Source of the DNA: Culturomica massiliensis
GTDB taxonomy: Bacteria > Bacteroidota > Bacteroidia > Bacteroidales > Marinifilaceae
DNA length: 64,000 bases
Assembly (NCBI RefSeq): GCF_900091655.1
Contig: NZ_LT594621.1
Location: 124,001 to 188,000 of the forward strand
Reading direction: 5' to 3'
Numbering within the stretch: position 1 is the stretch's first letter; every line of letters begins with the position of its first letter. The position numbers and the translations under genes are program-made. Positions 18,679 to 27,698 of the stretch are shown here, in pieces. The notes below the pieces were generated by a model. That model ran no database searches and was not told the DNA's origin. It was given only the letters and a program-made list of their open reading frames with translations.

Positions 18679-19038
18679 ATGAAGCAATTTATTGTATATG
18701 GTTTGTTGGTACTGATGTCCTTGCTCTTTTTTACTACGGAGAAGGCTGTATGTGAACGAAGCCGGAATCGTGGGAATAAGATTGCGACCGATCGTATTGA
18801 TGCGAATGGATGTTATACAACTTCGGATTATCTTTTCGACAACGAATCCGGAGAGCCTGCCTCTAATTTAGATCATTTCACTTCTGATCAAAAATATTTT
18901 TTCATTTTGTCCGGAATACGGCCGATGGATAAAGGTAGTTGTGCCGATAAAGTTTCTGTTATCGGCAATATTTGTGACTTCGGTTTATCCCGACTGGGTA
19001 TTTATTCTGTTTTCGGACTTCACCGGATAATTGTTTAG
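18679..19038 (+). CDS. small exported hypothetical protein upstream of nuo
   Basis: This 119-residue protein has one N-terminal hydrophobic segment (MKQFIVYGLLVLMSLLFFTTEKAVC), likely a signal peptide or anchor. The rest is soluble with four Cys and a C-terminus SRLGIYSVFGLHRIIV. I do not recognise a family. It precedes nuoA by 80 bp on the same strand and has a -7-like element close to its start, so it may be expressed separately. A protein of similar size, N-terminal hydrophobic segment and hydrophobic C-terminal end (40582-40962) stands in front of the ATP synthase operon. Whether it is truly translated is not proven. Confidence 0.55.
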   Translation: MKQFIVYGLLVLMSLLFFTTEKAVCERSRNRGNKIATDRIDANGCYTTSDYLFDNESGEPASNLDHFTSDQKYFFILSGIRPMDKGSCADKVSVIGNICDFGLSRLGIYSVFGLHRIIV

Positions 19039-19118
19039 TGTATCCTTGTGTCCGGTTGTATCCGGGATTGTGATATTTTCTTGATTCGATATTTATTAGC
19101 GGATTTAAAGTTGTATTT

Positions 19119-19469
19119 ATGAATTTTACGTTGTTAGTAGTCGTTTTGATTACAGCGATAGCATTGGTGGCTGTGGCTTTAGGCGTAGCCCGGCTGATTT
19201 CTCCCCGTTCTTTTAACGGACAAAAAGGAGAGGCCTATGAGTGTGGTATTCCGACGCGGGGAAAATCGTGGATGCAGTTTAAAGTGGGGTACTATTTGTT
19301 TGCTATTCTGTTTTTAATGTTTGATGTGGAAACGGTCTATTTGTTTCCCTGGGCGGTAATTGTCAAGGAGACGGGGATAGATGGATTGTATTGTATTTTA
19401 TTTTTTATGGCGGTGCTGATTTTAGGATTGGCTTATGCCTGGAAGAAAGGAGCGTTGGAATGGAAGTGA
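19119..19469 (+). CDS. nuoA: NADH-quinone oxidoreductase subunit A
   Basis: This 116-residue membrane subunit of complex I has three hydrophobic helices. It carries the conserved loop KGEAYECGIPTRGKSWMQFKVGYYLFAILFLMFDVETVYLFPWA, in which the Cys lies in the quinone-site loop. It is the first gene of nuoABCDHIJKLMN. Its last codons overlap the start of nuoB. Confidence 0.97.
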   Translation: MNFTLLVVVLITAIALVAVALGVARLISPRSFNGQKGEAYECGIPTRGKSWMQFKVGYYLFAILFLMFDVETVYLFPWAVIVKETGIDGLYCILFFMAVLILGLAYAWKKGALEWK

Positions 19470-20014
19470 CGGTAAAATCAATGAAATATGAAGATTTCAA
19501 TGATAATGAATATCTGGAACAGCTTCGGGCGTCCGGGACGAATGTTGTCGTGGGACGTCTGGACGACCTTATTAATTGGGGACGTTCGAATTCGGTATGG
19601 CCGCTTACGTTTGCCACAAGCTGTTGTGGTATCGAATTTATGGCTGTGGGAGCGGCACGTTATGATTTTGCCCGTTTCGGGTTTGAGGTGACCCGGGCCA
19701 GTCCCCGTCAGGCAGATGTCATTATTGTAGCCGGAACGATTGTACATAAGATGGCACCGGTGCTGAAGCGTTTGTACGATCAGATGGCCGAGCCGAAATA
19801 CGTGATCGCTATGGGGGGATGTGCGATTTCCGGAGGGCCTTTCCGCAAGTCCTATCATGTGGTACAAGGCGTAAATACGATTCTGCCGGTGGATGTATAT
19901 GTCCCCGGTTGTCCGCCGAGGCCGGAAGCCTTGTTGTACGGTATGATGCAGCTACAACGTAAAATCAAGGTACAGAAATTTATCGGAGGTGTAAACCGGA
20001 AAGAGAAAAAATAA
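19460..20014 (+). CDS. nuoB: NADH-quinone oxidoreductase subunit B
   Basis: This is 184 residues from the ATG at 19460 (MEVTVKSMKYEDF). The start overlaps nuoA by 10 bases and is preceded by AGGAG at 19448-19452. It carries the N2 4Fe-4S cluster that passes electrons to quinone. The cluster motifs are visible: a Cys pair in FATSCCGIEFMA, Cys in AMGGCAISGGPF, and Cys in YVPGCPPRPEALLYG. Confidence 0.97.
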   Translation: MEVTVKSMKYEDFNDNEYLEQLRASGTNVVVGRLDDLINWGRSNSVWPLTFATSCCGIEFMAVGAARYDFARFGFEVTRASPRQADVIIVAGTIVHKMAPVLKRLYDQMAEPKYVIAMGGCAISGGPFRKSYHVVQGVNTILPVDVYVPGCPPRPEALLYGMMQLQRKIKVQKFIGGVNRKEKK

Positions 20015-20089
20015 GTGTTGATTTTGACCAATCATAACGGTTTATTTTATGGGAAAATCAGCGGTCCTTCTATTTAATATGAAACAAGG

Positions 20090-21712
20090 ATGGGAAATTT
20101 GAAAGACTATATAATAAAATTGGTTCCGTTTGCCGAATGGGAAGAAGGGCAGGTGTTGACTGTCAAAGTGAATCCCGGCGATTTTCGGTTGTTAGCCGTG
20201 CATTTGCGGAATGATGAAGAGTTGCAGTTCGACTATTTGTTGTGTATGACGGGTATGGATTGGGGAGAAGAATTGGGTGTGGTATATCATTTCCGTTCGA
20301 CGGTATACAATTGGGAATTGATGGTTAAAGTGGTTGCCGTAGGACGGGAGAACCCCGAATTATTAACGGTTTCCGATTTGTGGGCGACAGCGGTGCTGAA
20401 TGAACGGGAAGTATTTGATTTTTTAGGTATTCGTTTTATCAACCATCCGGATATGCGTCGGTTGTTTTTGAGAAATGACTGGATCGGTTATCCGTTGCGT
20501 AAGGATTATAATTTAGCGGCTAACCCGGTCAATCTGGAAAGCGATGAGACATTGGACAAAACTCCGGTGCTGGAGATAACGGAGGAGGGAGTTGTAGAAG
20601 AGAAGGAAAATATAGTATTCGATAATAACGAATATGTGGTAAATATCGGTCCGCAGCATCCGGCTACCCATGGGGTATTGCGTTTCCGGGTATCGTTGGA
20701 AGGAGAAATTGTCAAAAAGGTAGATGTCAATTGCGGATATATTCACCGTGGTATAGAGAAGATGTGTGAAAATATGACTTATCCGCAGACTCTGGCTTTG
20801 ACCGATCGTTTGGATTATTTATCGGCCCATCAGAACCGTCATGCTTTGTGTCGTTGTATAGAACAGGCGATGGGCGTGGAAGTACCGGAACGGGCGCAGT
20901 ATATTCGGACGATTATGGATGAGTTGACCCGGGTGGCTTCGCACTTGTTGTTTTGGTCCACTTTCTGTATGGATTTGGGGGCTTTGACAGCTTTTTTCTA
21001 TGGTTTCCGGGATCGGGAAAAGATTTTGAATCTGTTGGAAGAGACTTGTGGGGGACGGTTGATTATGAATTACAATGTAATCGGCGGTGTGATGGCAGAT
21101 ATACATCCCAATTTTGTACGGGGAGTGAAAGATTTTATGCGTTATCTGCCGCCCGCTATGAAAGAATACCATGAAATCTTTACCGGCAATGTGATTGCCC
21201 GGCAACGTATGAAAGGTATCGGCGTGTTATCAAGGGAACAGGCTGTTTCGTATGGAGTGACCGGACCGTCGGGAAGGGCTTCGGGATGGGCTTGTGATGT
21301 GAGGAAAATACATCCTTATGGTGTATATGACCGGGTGAATTTCGATGAAGTGATCCGGGAAGACGGAGATGTTTTCGGACGTTATATGGTACGTCTCGAT
21401 GAGATTACGCAGTCGTTGCGGATATTGGAGCAGTTGATCGATAATATACCGGCAGGAGACTATGCCGTAAAAATGAAACCGATTGTCAAATTGCCGGAAG
21501 GAAGTTATTTTACAAGTGTTGAAGCCAGTCGGGGAGAATTCGGGGTGTTTATCGATAGTCGCGGGGATAAGTATCCTTACCGTTTGAAGTTCCGTTCTCC
21601 CGGTTTACCGTTGGTGTCGGTGGTGGATACTTTGGCGACGGGAAATAAAATTGCGGATTTGATAGCCATCGGCGGATCATTGGATTATGTGGTTCCCGAT
21701 ATTGATAGATAA
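20090..21712 (+). CDS. nuoCD: fused NADH-quinone oxidoreductase subunits C and D
   Basis: This 540-residue fusion has an N-terminal 30-kDa (NuoC) domain to about 150, with LNEREVFDFLGIRFINHPDMRRLFL. It is joined by an acidic linker (about 155-178) to the 49-kDa NuoD domain. NuoD marks are VVNIGPQHPATHGVLRF, CGYIHRGIEKMCENMTY, DRLDYLSAHQN and the end GGSLDYVVPDIDR. NuoD forms the quinone pocket with NuoB. Separate NuoC and NuoD are the ancestral state; fusion is known in enterobacteria and Bacteroidetes. Confidence 0.96.
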   Translation: MGNLKDYIIKLVPFAEWEEGQVLTVKVNPGDFRLLAVHLRNDEELQFDYLLCMTGMDWGEELGVVYHFRSTVYNWELMVKVVAVGRENPELLTVSDLWATAVLNEREVFDFLGIRFINHPDMRRLFLRNDWIGYPLRKDYNLAANPVNLESDETLDKTPVLEITEEGVVEEKENIVFDNNEYVVNIGPQHPATHGVLRFRVSLEGEIVKKVDVNCGYIHRGIEKMCENMTYPQTLALTDRLDYLSAHQNRHALCRCIEQAMGVEVPERAQYIRTIMDELTRVASHLLFWSTFCMDLGALTAFFYGFRDREKILNLLEETCGGRLIMNYNVIGGVMADIHPNFVRGVKDFMRYLPPAMKEYHEIFTGNVIARQRMKGIGVLSREQAVSYGVTGPSGRASGWACDVRKIHPYGVYDRVNFDEVIREDGDVFGRYMVRLDEITQSLRILEQLIDNIPAGDYAVKMKPIVKLPEGSYFTSVEASRGEFGVFIDSRGDKYPYRLKFRSPGLPLVSVVDTLATGNKIADLIAIGGSLDYVVPDIDR

Positions 21713-21798
21713 TCGGTTGGATTTTCGGTTTACAGGTGATGAGGAAACGTGTTGTGAAAAGGCCTGTAGGTTGAAAGCAGTAATTAAAAAATAAGTGT

Positions 21799-22875
21799 AT
21801 GTTTGATTTTTCAGTTGTAACAGAGTGGGTAGACCGGATATTGCGCTCGCTGTTACCGGACGGATGGGTGATACCGGTTGAATTCCTGATTATCGGAATA
21901 TGTATTCTGATCGGATATGCCGTGATTGCTTTGGTACTGATTTATGTGGAGCGTAAAGTATGTGCCTTTTTTCAATGTCGTCTCGGGCCGAATCGGGTAG
22001 GACCTTGTGGTTTGACCCAGAGTTTTGCCGATATGATTAAAATGTTGACCAAAGAGTTGATAACGATCAATCATGTCGATCGGTTCCTGTTTAATCTGGC
22101 CCCCTATATTGTTATTATAGCCTCTGTTATCGCTTTCAGTTGCCTGCCTTTTGCCAAAGGTGTGGAAATTATCGATTTTAATGTGGGGGCCTTTTTTGTC
22201 ATGGCTGTGTCTTCGATGGGGATTGTCGGGATATTGCTGGCCGGTTGGTCGAGCAACAACAAGTATTCATTGATCGGGGCTATGCGTAGTGGGGCGCAGA
22301 TGATCAGTTACGAATTGTCTATCGGAATGTCGGTATTGACGATTATTGTTTTTACGGATACGACCCAATTATCGGAGATCGTTTTGAATCAGGCAGACGG
22401 TTGGTTTATATTCAAAGGGCATATTCCGGCTTTTATTGCTTTTGTCATTTATCTGATTGCCGGTACGGCCGAGACGAACCGGGGGCCTTTCGATTTGCCG
22501 GAAGCCGACTCCGAGTTGACAGCCGGTTACCATACGGAGTATTCCGGTATGCATTTCGGTTTTTTCTATCTGGCCGAATATCTGAATATGTTTATCGTTG
22601 CCGGCATGGCTGCTACTCTTTTTCTCGGTGGATGGATGCCTTTGCATATTGCAGGTTGGGAAGGTTTTAACCGGGTGATGGATTATATTCCTTCGATATG
22701 TTGGTTTTTTGGAAAAACGGGTGTATTGATATTTATCATCATGTGGTTTAAATGGACCTTTCCCCGGTTGAGGATAGACCAGTTGCTGACATTGGAATGG
22801 AAATATCTGTTACCGATCAATCTGGTCAATATGTTTTTGATGGTGCTTGTCGTCGTGTTTGGATGGCATTGGTAA
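21799..22875 (+). CDS. nuoH: NADH-quinone oxidoreductase subunit H
   Basis: This 358-residue membrane subunit joins the quinone chamber to the proton channels. The conserved features are VERKVCAFFQCRLGPNRVGPCGLTQSFADMIKMLTKE and AETNRGPFDLPEADSELTAGYHTEYSG, with eight hydrophobic helices. It lies 86 bp after nuoCD and 21 bp before nuoI. Confidence 0.97.
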   Translation: MFDFSVVTEWVDRILRSLLPDGWVIPVEFLIIGICILIGYAVIALVLIYVERKVCAFFQCRLGPNRVGPCGLTQSFADMIKMLTKELITINHVDRFLFNLAPYIVIIASVIAFSCLPFAKGVEIIDFNVGAFFVMAVSSMGIVGILLAGWSSNNKYSLIGAMRSGAQMISYELSIGMSVLTIIVFTDTTQLSEIVLNQADGWFIFKGHIPAFIAFVIYLIAGTAETNRGPFDLPEADSELTAGYHTEYSGMHFGFFYLAEYLNMFIVAGMAATLFLGGWMPLHIAGWEGFNRVMDYIPSICWFFGKTGVLIFIIMWFKWTFPRLRIDQLLTLEWKYLLPINLVNMFLMVLVVVFGWHW

Positions 22876-22896
22876 AATAAAGGTTTGTAAACTAAA

Positions 22897-23373
22897 ATGA
22901 AAACGAATTATTATAACGGTTTATTCGGAGGAATCTGGTCTTTGCTGACAGGTATGAAGGTGACATTACGGGAGTTCTTTACTAAAAAGACAACCGAATG
23001 TTATCCGGAAAATCGTTCGGTATTAAAAATGTACGATCGTTTCCGGGGAGCTTTGGAATTGATACATAACGACCGGAATGAGCACAAATGTGTGGCTTGT
23101 GGTATATGTGAAATGAATTGTCCGAACGGTACGATTCATATACATGCGGATATGGTTACGGATGAGGAGGGAAAGAAACGGAAAGTATTGCGTGTATATG
23201 AATATGATCTGGGAAGTTGTCTTTTTTGTCAGCTTTGTGTCGTGAATTGTCCTCATGGGGCTCTGCATTTTACAACGGAGTTCGAAAATGCTGTGTTTAC
23301 CCGGGAAAAGCTGGTTCGCCGGCTGAATCACGAAGGTTCTGTTCTGCAGGTAACTCCTCGGGAAAAAATTTAA
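22897..23373 (+). CDS. nuoI: NADH-quinone oxidoreductase subunit I (8Fe ferredoxin-like)
   Basis: This 158-residue peripheral subunit has two 4Fe-4S motifs, CVACGICEMNCP and CLFCQLCVVNCP (clusters N6a and N6b). Since the NADH module (NuoEFG) is absent from this operon, NuoI is the outermost electron entry in the encoded complex. It could take electrons directly from ferredoxin or another soluble donor (inference). Confidence 0.96.
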   Translation: MKTNYYNGLFGGIWSLLTGMKVTLREFFTKKTTECYPENRSVLKMYDRFRGALELIHNDRNEHKCVACGICEMNCPNGTIHIHADMVTDEEGKKRKVLRVYEYDLGSCLFCQLCVVNCPHGALHFTTEFENAVFTREKLVRRLNHEGSVLQVTPREKI

Positions 23374-23384
23374 ATGAAAAGATT

Positions 23385-23888
23385 ATGGAAGTAGTTGTAT
23401 TTTATATTCTGGCGGCAGTCATCATCGTTTTTTCGATATTGACAGTAACGACTCAGCGTATTTTAAGATCGGCCACCTATCTGTTGTTTGTATTGTTCGC
23501 TACGGCAGGAATTTATTTTGAGTTGAATTATTCCTTTTTGGGTGCAGTACAACTTACGATATATGCCGGGGGGATTATCGTATTGTACGTGTTTTCGATT
23601 TTATTGACGAGTCCTGACGGGGATAAGCTGGCCACACGCTTGCCGAAAGGAAAGTTGTTTGCCGGTTTGGTTGCTGCGGTGGCGGGTGCTGTGATCTGTA
23701 TTTTTATTACGTTGAGTCACACTTTTCCGGAAACTCATTTTGTTCCGGGTGAGATTGATATGAAGAAAATAGGCTTTGCCTTGTTGGGCACGGAAAAATA
23801 TCAGTATATGCTTCCTTTTGAGGCGATCAGCGTGTTGTTGCTGGCCTGTATGATCGGTGGGATTATGATCGCCCGGAAAAGAGGATAA
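23385..23888 (+). CDS. nuoJ: NADH-quinone oxidoreductase subunit J
   Basis: This is 167 residues from the ATG at 23385 (MEVVVFYILAAVIIVFSILTV), 11 bases after nuoI. A longer frame from 23217 would overlap nuoI heavily and is rejected. It is a membrane subunit with the conserved helix LGAVQLTIYAGGIIVLYVFSILL. Confidence 0.95.
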   Translation: MEVVVFYILAAVIIVFSILTVTTQRILRSATYLLFVLFATAGIYFELNYSFLGAVQLTIYAGGIIVLYVFSILLTSPDGDKLATRLPKGKLFAGLVAAVAGAVICIFITLSHTFPETHFVPGEIDMKKIGFALLGTEKYQYMLPFEAISVLLLACMIGGIMIARKRG

Positions 23889-23904
23889 ATTAAAGTTGAG
23901 TAGT

Positions 23905-24213
23905 ATGATACACATGGAGTATTATCTGGTGGTGAGTACCATCATGTTTTTTGCAGGAATATACGGTTTTTTTACACGTAGAAATCTGTTGGCGATATTG
24001 ATTTCGATAGAGTTGATACTGAATTCTGTGGATATCAATTTTGCCGTATTCAACCGTTATTTATATGCCGGCCGGCCGGAGGGATTCTTTTTCACTTTGT
24101 TTGCCATCGGAATCTCGGCGGCGGAGACGGCTGTCGCTATTGCTATAATCATTAATATTTACCGGAATATACGGAATATTCAGGTCGGTAAATTGGATAA
24201 GATGAAGCACTGA
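23905..24213 (+). CDS. nuoK: NADH-quinone oxidoreductase subunit K
   Basis: This is 102 residues from the ATG at 23905 (MIHMEYYLVVSTIMFFAGIYGF). An upstream TTG adds only three residues. It is an antiporter-like small membrane subunit with a Glu in ISIELILNSVDINF and a second in ISAAETAVAIAI, both part of the proton path. Confidence 0.95.
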   Translation: MIHMEYYLVVSTIMFFAGIYGFFTRRNLLAILISIELILNSVDINFAVFNRYLYAGRPEGFFFTLFAIGISAAETAVAIAIIINIYRNIRNIQVGKLDKMKH

Positions 24214-24264
24214 TTGAAGGTGGACGTGTAAGCGGTTTTGTTTTTTCGGTTAAAAGAGAAAAAT

Positions 24265-26160
24265 ATGGATTATACAATATTGATTTTGTTGGTACCGGTG
24301 CTTTTGTTTTTGATACTGGGACTATGCGGGCAACGGATGAAACCGTCGACGGCCGGATTACTGGGAACGACGGGATTGGCGGTTATTACAGCATTGGCTT
24401 ATGCGATGGCCTGGCAGTATTTCGGTAGTGGACGGGTAGATGGGGTGTGGCAACCGTTGACGGTATTCAATGTCGAATGGCTGCATTTTACGGAGCATTT
24501 GCATATCGATCTGGGAATTTTACTGGATCCGATATCAGTGATGATGCTGGTGGTTATCACGACGGTATCTCTGATGGTGCATATCTATAGTTTGGGGTAT
24601 ATGAAGGGAGAACGGGGTTTTCAGCGTTATTACGCTTTCTTGTCCCTGTTCTCATTTTCGATGCTTGGTCTGGTCGTGGCTACGAATATTTTTCAGATGT
24701 ATATTTTCTGGGAATTGGTTGGTGTGTCTTCCTATTTACTGATCGGCTTTTATTACACCAAGCCTGCCGCCGTCGCTGCTTCTAAGAAAGCATTTATCGT
24801 TACCCGTTTTGCCGATCTCGGATTTCTGATCGGAATTTTACTGCTTTCCTTTTATTCCCAGACATTTAATTTTGCCGATTTGATGCAGGGTACCTCTTTG
24901 TCGTCGGCTGCCGGGGTTACTTTTATGGGTGGTTCGGTTGTCGCTTGGGCCTTGGCTCTGATATTTATCGGAGGTGCGGGAAAATCAGCTATGTTTCCCC
25001 TGCATATCTGGTTACCGGATGCCATGGAAGGTCCTACCCCGGTTTCTGCATTGATTCACGCTGCGACAATGGTGGTTGCCGGAGTGTATCTGGTAGCCCG
25101 TATGTTTCCTTTGTATGTAACGGAAGCACCCGGTGTTTTAGAGGGAATAGCCGTCGTCGGGGCGTTTACTTCGCTGTATGCTGCCGTAGTTGCCTGTGTA
25201 CAGACGGATATCAAACGGGTACTTGCCTTTTCTACAATTTCACAGATCGGCTTTATGATGGTGGCTTTGGGGGTAAGTGGAATGGGCGGACATGCCGGTT
25301 TAGGATATATGGCCGGTATGTTTCATTTGTTTACCCATGCTATGTTCAAGGCTTTGCTTTTCCTTTGTGCCGGAGCTATCATACATACCATCGGTAGTAA
25401 TGAAATGTCGGCAATGGGAGGGTTGCGCAAGTATATGCCGTGGACGCATATCACCTTTTTGTTTGCCTGTCTGGCTATTTCAGGTATTCCTCCGTTTTCC
25501 GGATTTTTCAGTAAAGACGAAATATTGGCCGCTGCGTTTATGTACAGCAGTTGGATGGGAATCTGGATGAGTGGTGTTGCCGGATTGACTGCTTTCTATA
25601 TGTTTCGTTTGTACTACAATATATTTTGGGGTAAAGAAGCGGTACGCGAGCATACCCCTCATGAAGCACCTTTTTCGATGACGATACCGTTGATGTTTTT
25701 GGCTGTCGTTACCCTCTGTGCCGGATTTATTCCGTTCGGGAAATTTGTCAGCAGTAACGGGGCCGGGTATATTATACATTTGGATTGGAAAGTGGCTTTA
25801 GTCAGTGTGTTAATTGCCTGTATCGCTATCGGATTGGCCAGGAAGTTGTATTGCAAAGGAACATCTGCCATACCGGGACGGCTGGCAACGGATTTCGGTT
25901 GGTTTTACCGTGCCGCTACACACCGTTTTTATCTGGATGAAGTTTATCTGTTTATCACGAAACGGATTATTTTCGCCGGAGTTTCCAGGGGAATAGCTTG
26001 GTTTGACCGACATATCATAGACGGTACGATGAATCTGATGGCCTATGTTACGCAGCAGGTAGCTTTCAGTATACGGACTTTTCAGTCCGGACAAGTACAG
26101 CAGTATGCTTTTGTCTTTTTACTGGGTACCCTGATCATGGTACTTGTTTTGGTATTATAA
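24265..26160 (+). CDS. nuoL: NADH-quinone oxidoreductase subunit L
   Basis: This is 631 residues from the ATG at 24265 (MDYTILILLVPVLLF). It is the Mrp-type antiporter subunit with the long lateral helix at the C-terminal end. Conserved pieces are MYIFWELVGVSSYLLIGFYY (Glu), GAGKSAMFPLHIWLPDAMEGPTPVSALIHAATMV (Lys and His), and FTHAMFKALLFLCAGAIIH. Confidence 0.97.
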   Translation: MDYTILILLVPVLLFLILGLCGQRMKPSTAGLLGTTGLAVITALAYAMAWQYFGSGRVDGVWQPLTVFNVEWLHFTEHLHIDLGILLDPISVMMLVVITTVSLMVHIYSLGYMKGERGFQRYYAFLSLFSFSMLGLVVATNIFQMYIFWELVGVSSYLLIGFYYTKPAAVAASKKAFIVTRFADLGFLIGILLLSFYSQTFNFADLMQGTSLSSAAGVTFMGGSVVAWALALIFIGGAGKSAMFPLHIWLPDAMEGPTPVSALIHAATMVVAGVYLVARMFPLYVTEAPGVLEGIAVVGAFTSLYAAVVACVQTDIKRVLAFSTISQIGFMMVALGVSGMGGHAGLGYMAGMFHLFTHAMFKALLFLCAGAIIHTIGSNEMSAMGGLRKYMPWTHITFLFACLAISGIPPFSGFFSKDEILAAAFMYSSWMGIWMSGVAGLTAFYMFRLYYNIFWGKEAVREHTPHEAPFSMTIPLMFLAVVTLCAGFIPFGKFVSSNGAGYIIHLDWKVALVSVLIACIAIGLARKLYCKGTSAIPGRLATDFGWFYRAATHRFYLDEVYLFITKRIIFAGVSRGIAWFDRHIIDGTMNLMAYVTQQVAFSIRTFQSGQVQQYAFVFLLGTLIMVLVLVL

Positions 26161-26194
26161 GATTATTCATAAGAAAACAATAAAATAAAATACG

Positions 26195-27688
26195 ATGAAT
26201 TTTTTATCATTGTTTGTTGGGATACCGGTAGCCATGATGTTGGGGTTGCTGGTGGCTGCCAATCTGAAGCAGATCCGGACGGTTATGGCGACGGGGGCAT
26301 CTTTGTTACTGGGGCTGGCTGTAACGACGGTTATTATGTATTTGGGAGAGCGGACAAACGGTAATACGGCTGAAATGTTGTTTCAGGCGGATATGGTTTG
26401 GTTTGCACCGTTGAATATTCATTATGCAGTGGGTGTCGACGGTATTTCGGTGGCGATGTTGTTGTTGTCGGCTATCATTGTGTTTACGGGGACTTTTGCT
26501 TCCTGGCGGATGAATATGCTGCAAAAAGAATATTTTATGTGGTTTTGTCTGCTGTCGACAGGCGTATTCGGCTTCTTTATATCCGTCGATTTGTTTACGA
26601 TGTTTATGTTTTATGAAGTGGCATTGATCCCGATGTACTTGCTGATCGGCGTATGGGGAAGCGGACGGAAGGAATATGCAGCGATGAAACTGACGCTGAT
26701 GTTAATGGGCGGGTCTGCCTTTTTGCTGGTCGGTATTTTAGGTATCTATTTCCACTCTGCACCGGCCGGTGGCACTTATACGATGAATTTACTGGAAATT
26801 GCGGGCTATCATATCCCGGAAGCTGCACAGCGTTTGTTTTTTCCATTGACATTTGTCGGTTTTGGTGTTTTAGGGGCTTTGTTTCCCTTCCATACCTGGT
26901 CTCCTGACGGACATGCTTCGGCGCCTACGGCTGTGTCTATGTTACACGCGGGCGTATTGATGAAATTAGGCGGATACGGTTGTTTTCGGGTAGCAATTTA
27001 TCTGATGCCGGAGGCTGCTAAAGAATTATCCTGGATATTTATTATTCTGACCGGTATCAGTGTGGTATACGGGGCTTATAGTGCAATTGTGCAGAAAGAT
27101 CTGAAATACATCAATGCTTATTCGTCGGTGAGCCATTGCGGCTTGGTGTTGTTTGCTATACTGATGCTGAATCAGACAGCGATAACGGGGGCTGTATTGC
27201 AAATGTTATCGCATGGATTGATGACAGCCTTGTTTTTTGCTTTGATCGGAATGATCTATTCCCGTACCCATACCCGTATGATTACGGAAATGGGGGGATT
27301 GATGCGGATTGTGCCGTTTCTGGGAGTATGTTATGTGATTGCGGGTTTGGCTTCTCTGGGGTTGCCCGGATTGAGCGGTTTTGTGGCGGAGATGACTGTT
27401 TTTGTAGGGGCTTTCGAACATGCAGATGTATTTCATCGGGTTATGACGATCATTGCTGCTACTTCTATCGTGATAACAGCGGTGTATATCTTGCGCGTGG
27501 TTGGAAAATTGTTGTATGGAAGCGTTGTAAATCCTGTTCATCTGACGCTGAAAGATGCTACCTGGGACGAGCGTTTTGCTGTGATATGTCTGATTATTGC
27601 AGTAGCCGGTATTGGACTGGCTCCTTTATGGATTTCGGATATGATAAACGGAAGTGTATTGCCGGTGATTGGAAAATTGGGATTATAG
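26195..27688 (+). CDS. nuoM: NADH-quinone oxidoreductase subunit M
   Basis: This 497-residue antiporter-like proton-pumping subunit has the Glu motif MFMFYEVALIPMYLLIGVWG, the half-channel sequence LGALFPFHTWSPDGHASAPTAVSMLHAGVLMKLGGYG, and LSHGLMTALFFALIGMIY. It lies 34 bp after nuoL and 10 bp before nuoN. Confidence 0.97.
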   Translation: MNFLSLFVGIPVAMMLGLLVAANLKQIRTVMATGASLLLGLAVTTVIMYLGERTNGNTAEMLFQADMVWFAPLNIHYAVGVDGISVAMLLLSAIIVFTGTFASWRMNMLQKEYFMWFCLLSTGVFGFFISVDLFTMFMFYEVALIPMYLLIGVWGSGRKEYAAMKLTLMLMGGSAFLLVGILGIYFHSAPAGGTYTMNLLEIAGYHIPEAAQRLFFPLTFVGFGVLGALFPFHTWSPDGHASAPTAVSMLHAGVLMKLGGYGCFRVAIYLMPEAAKELSWIFIILTGISVVYGAYSAIVQKDLKYINAYSSVSHCGLVLFAILMLNQTAITGAVLQMLSHGLMTALFFALIGMIYSRTHTRMITEMGGLMRIVPFLGVCYVIAGLASLGLPGLSGFVAEMTVFVGAFEHADVFHRVMTIIAATSIVITAVYILRVVGKLLYGSVVNPVHLTLKDATWDERFAVICLIIAVAGIGLAPLWISDMINGSVLPVIGKLGL

Positions 27689-27698
27689 AATTGAGCTT

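Noticed and set aside
23217..23384. Long N-terminal extension of nuoJ
   Set aside because: It overlaps nuoI in another frame and is not similar to NuoJ; the ATG at 23385 fits.
26398..26616. Cys/Tyr-rich plus-strand frames inside nuoL, nuoM and nuoN
   Set aside because: They are shadows of the hydrophobic nuo genes in another frame with no start context.
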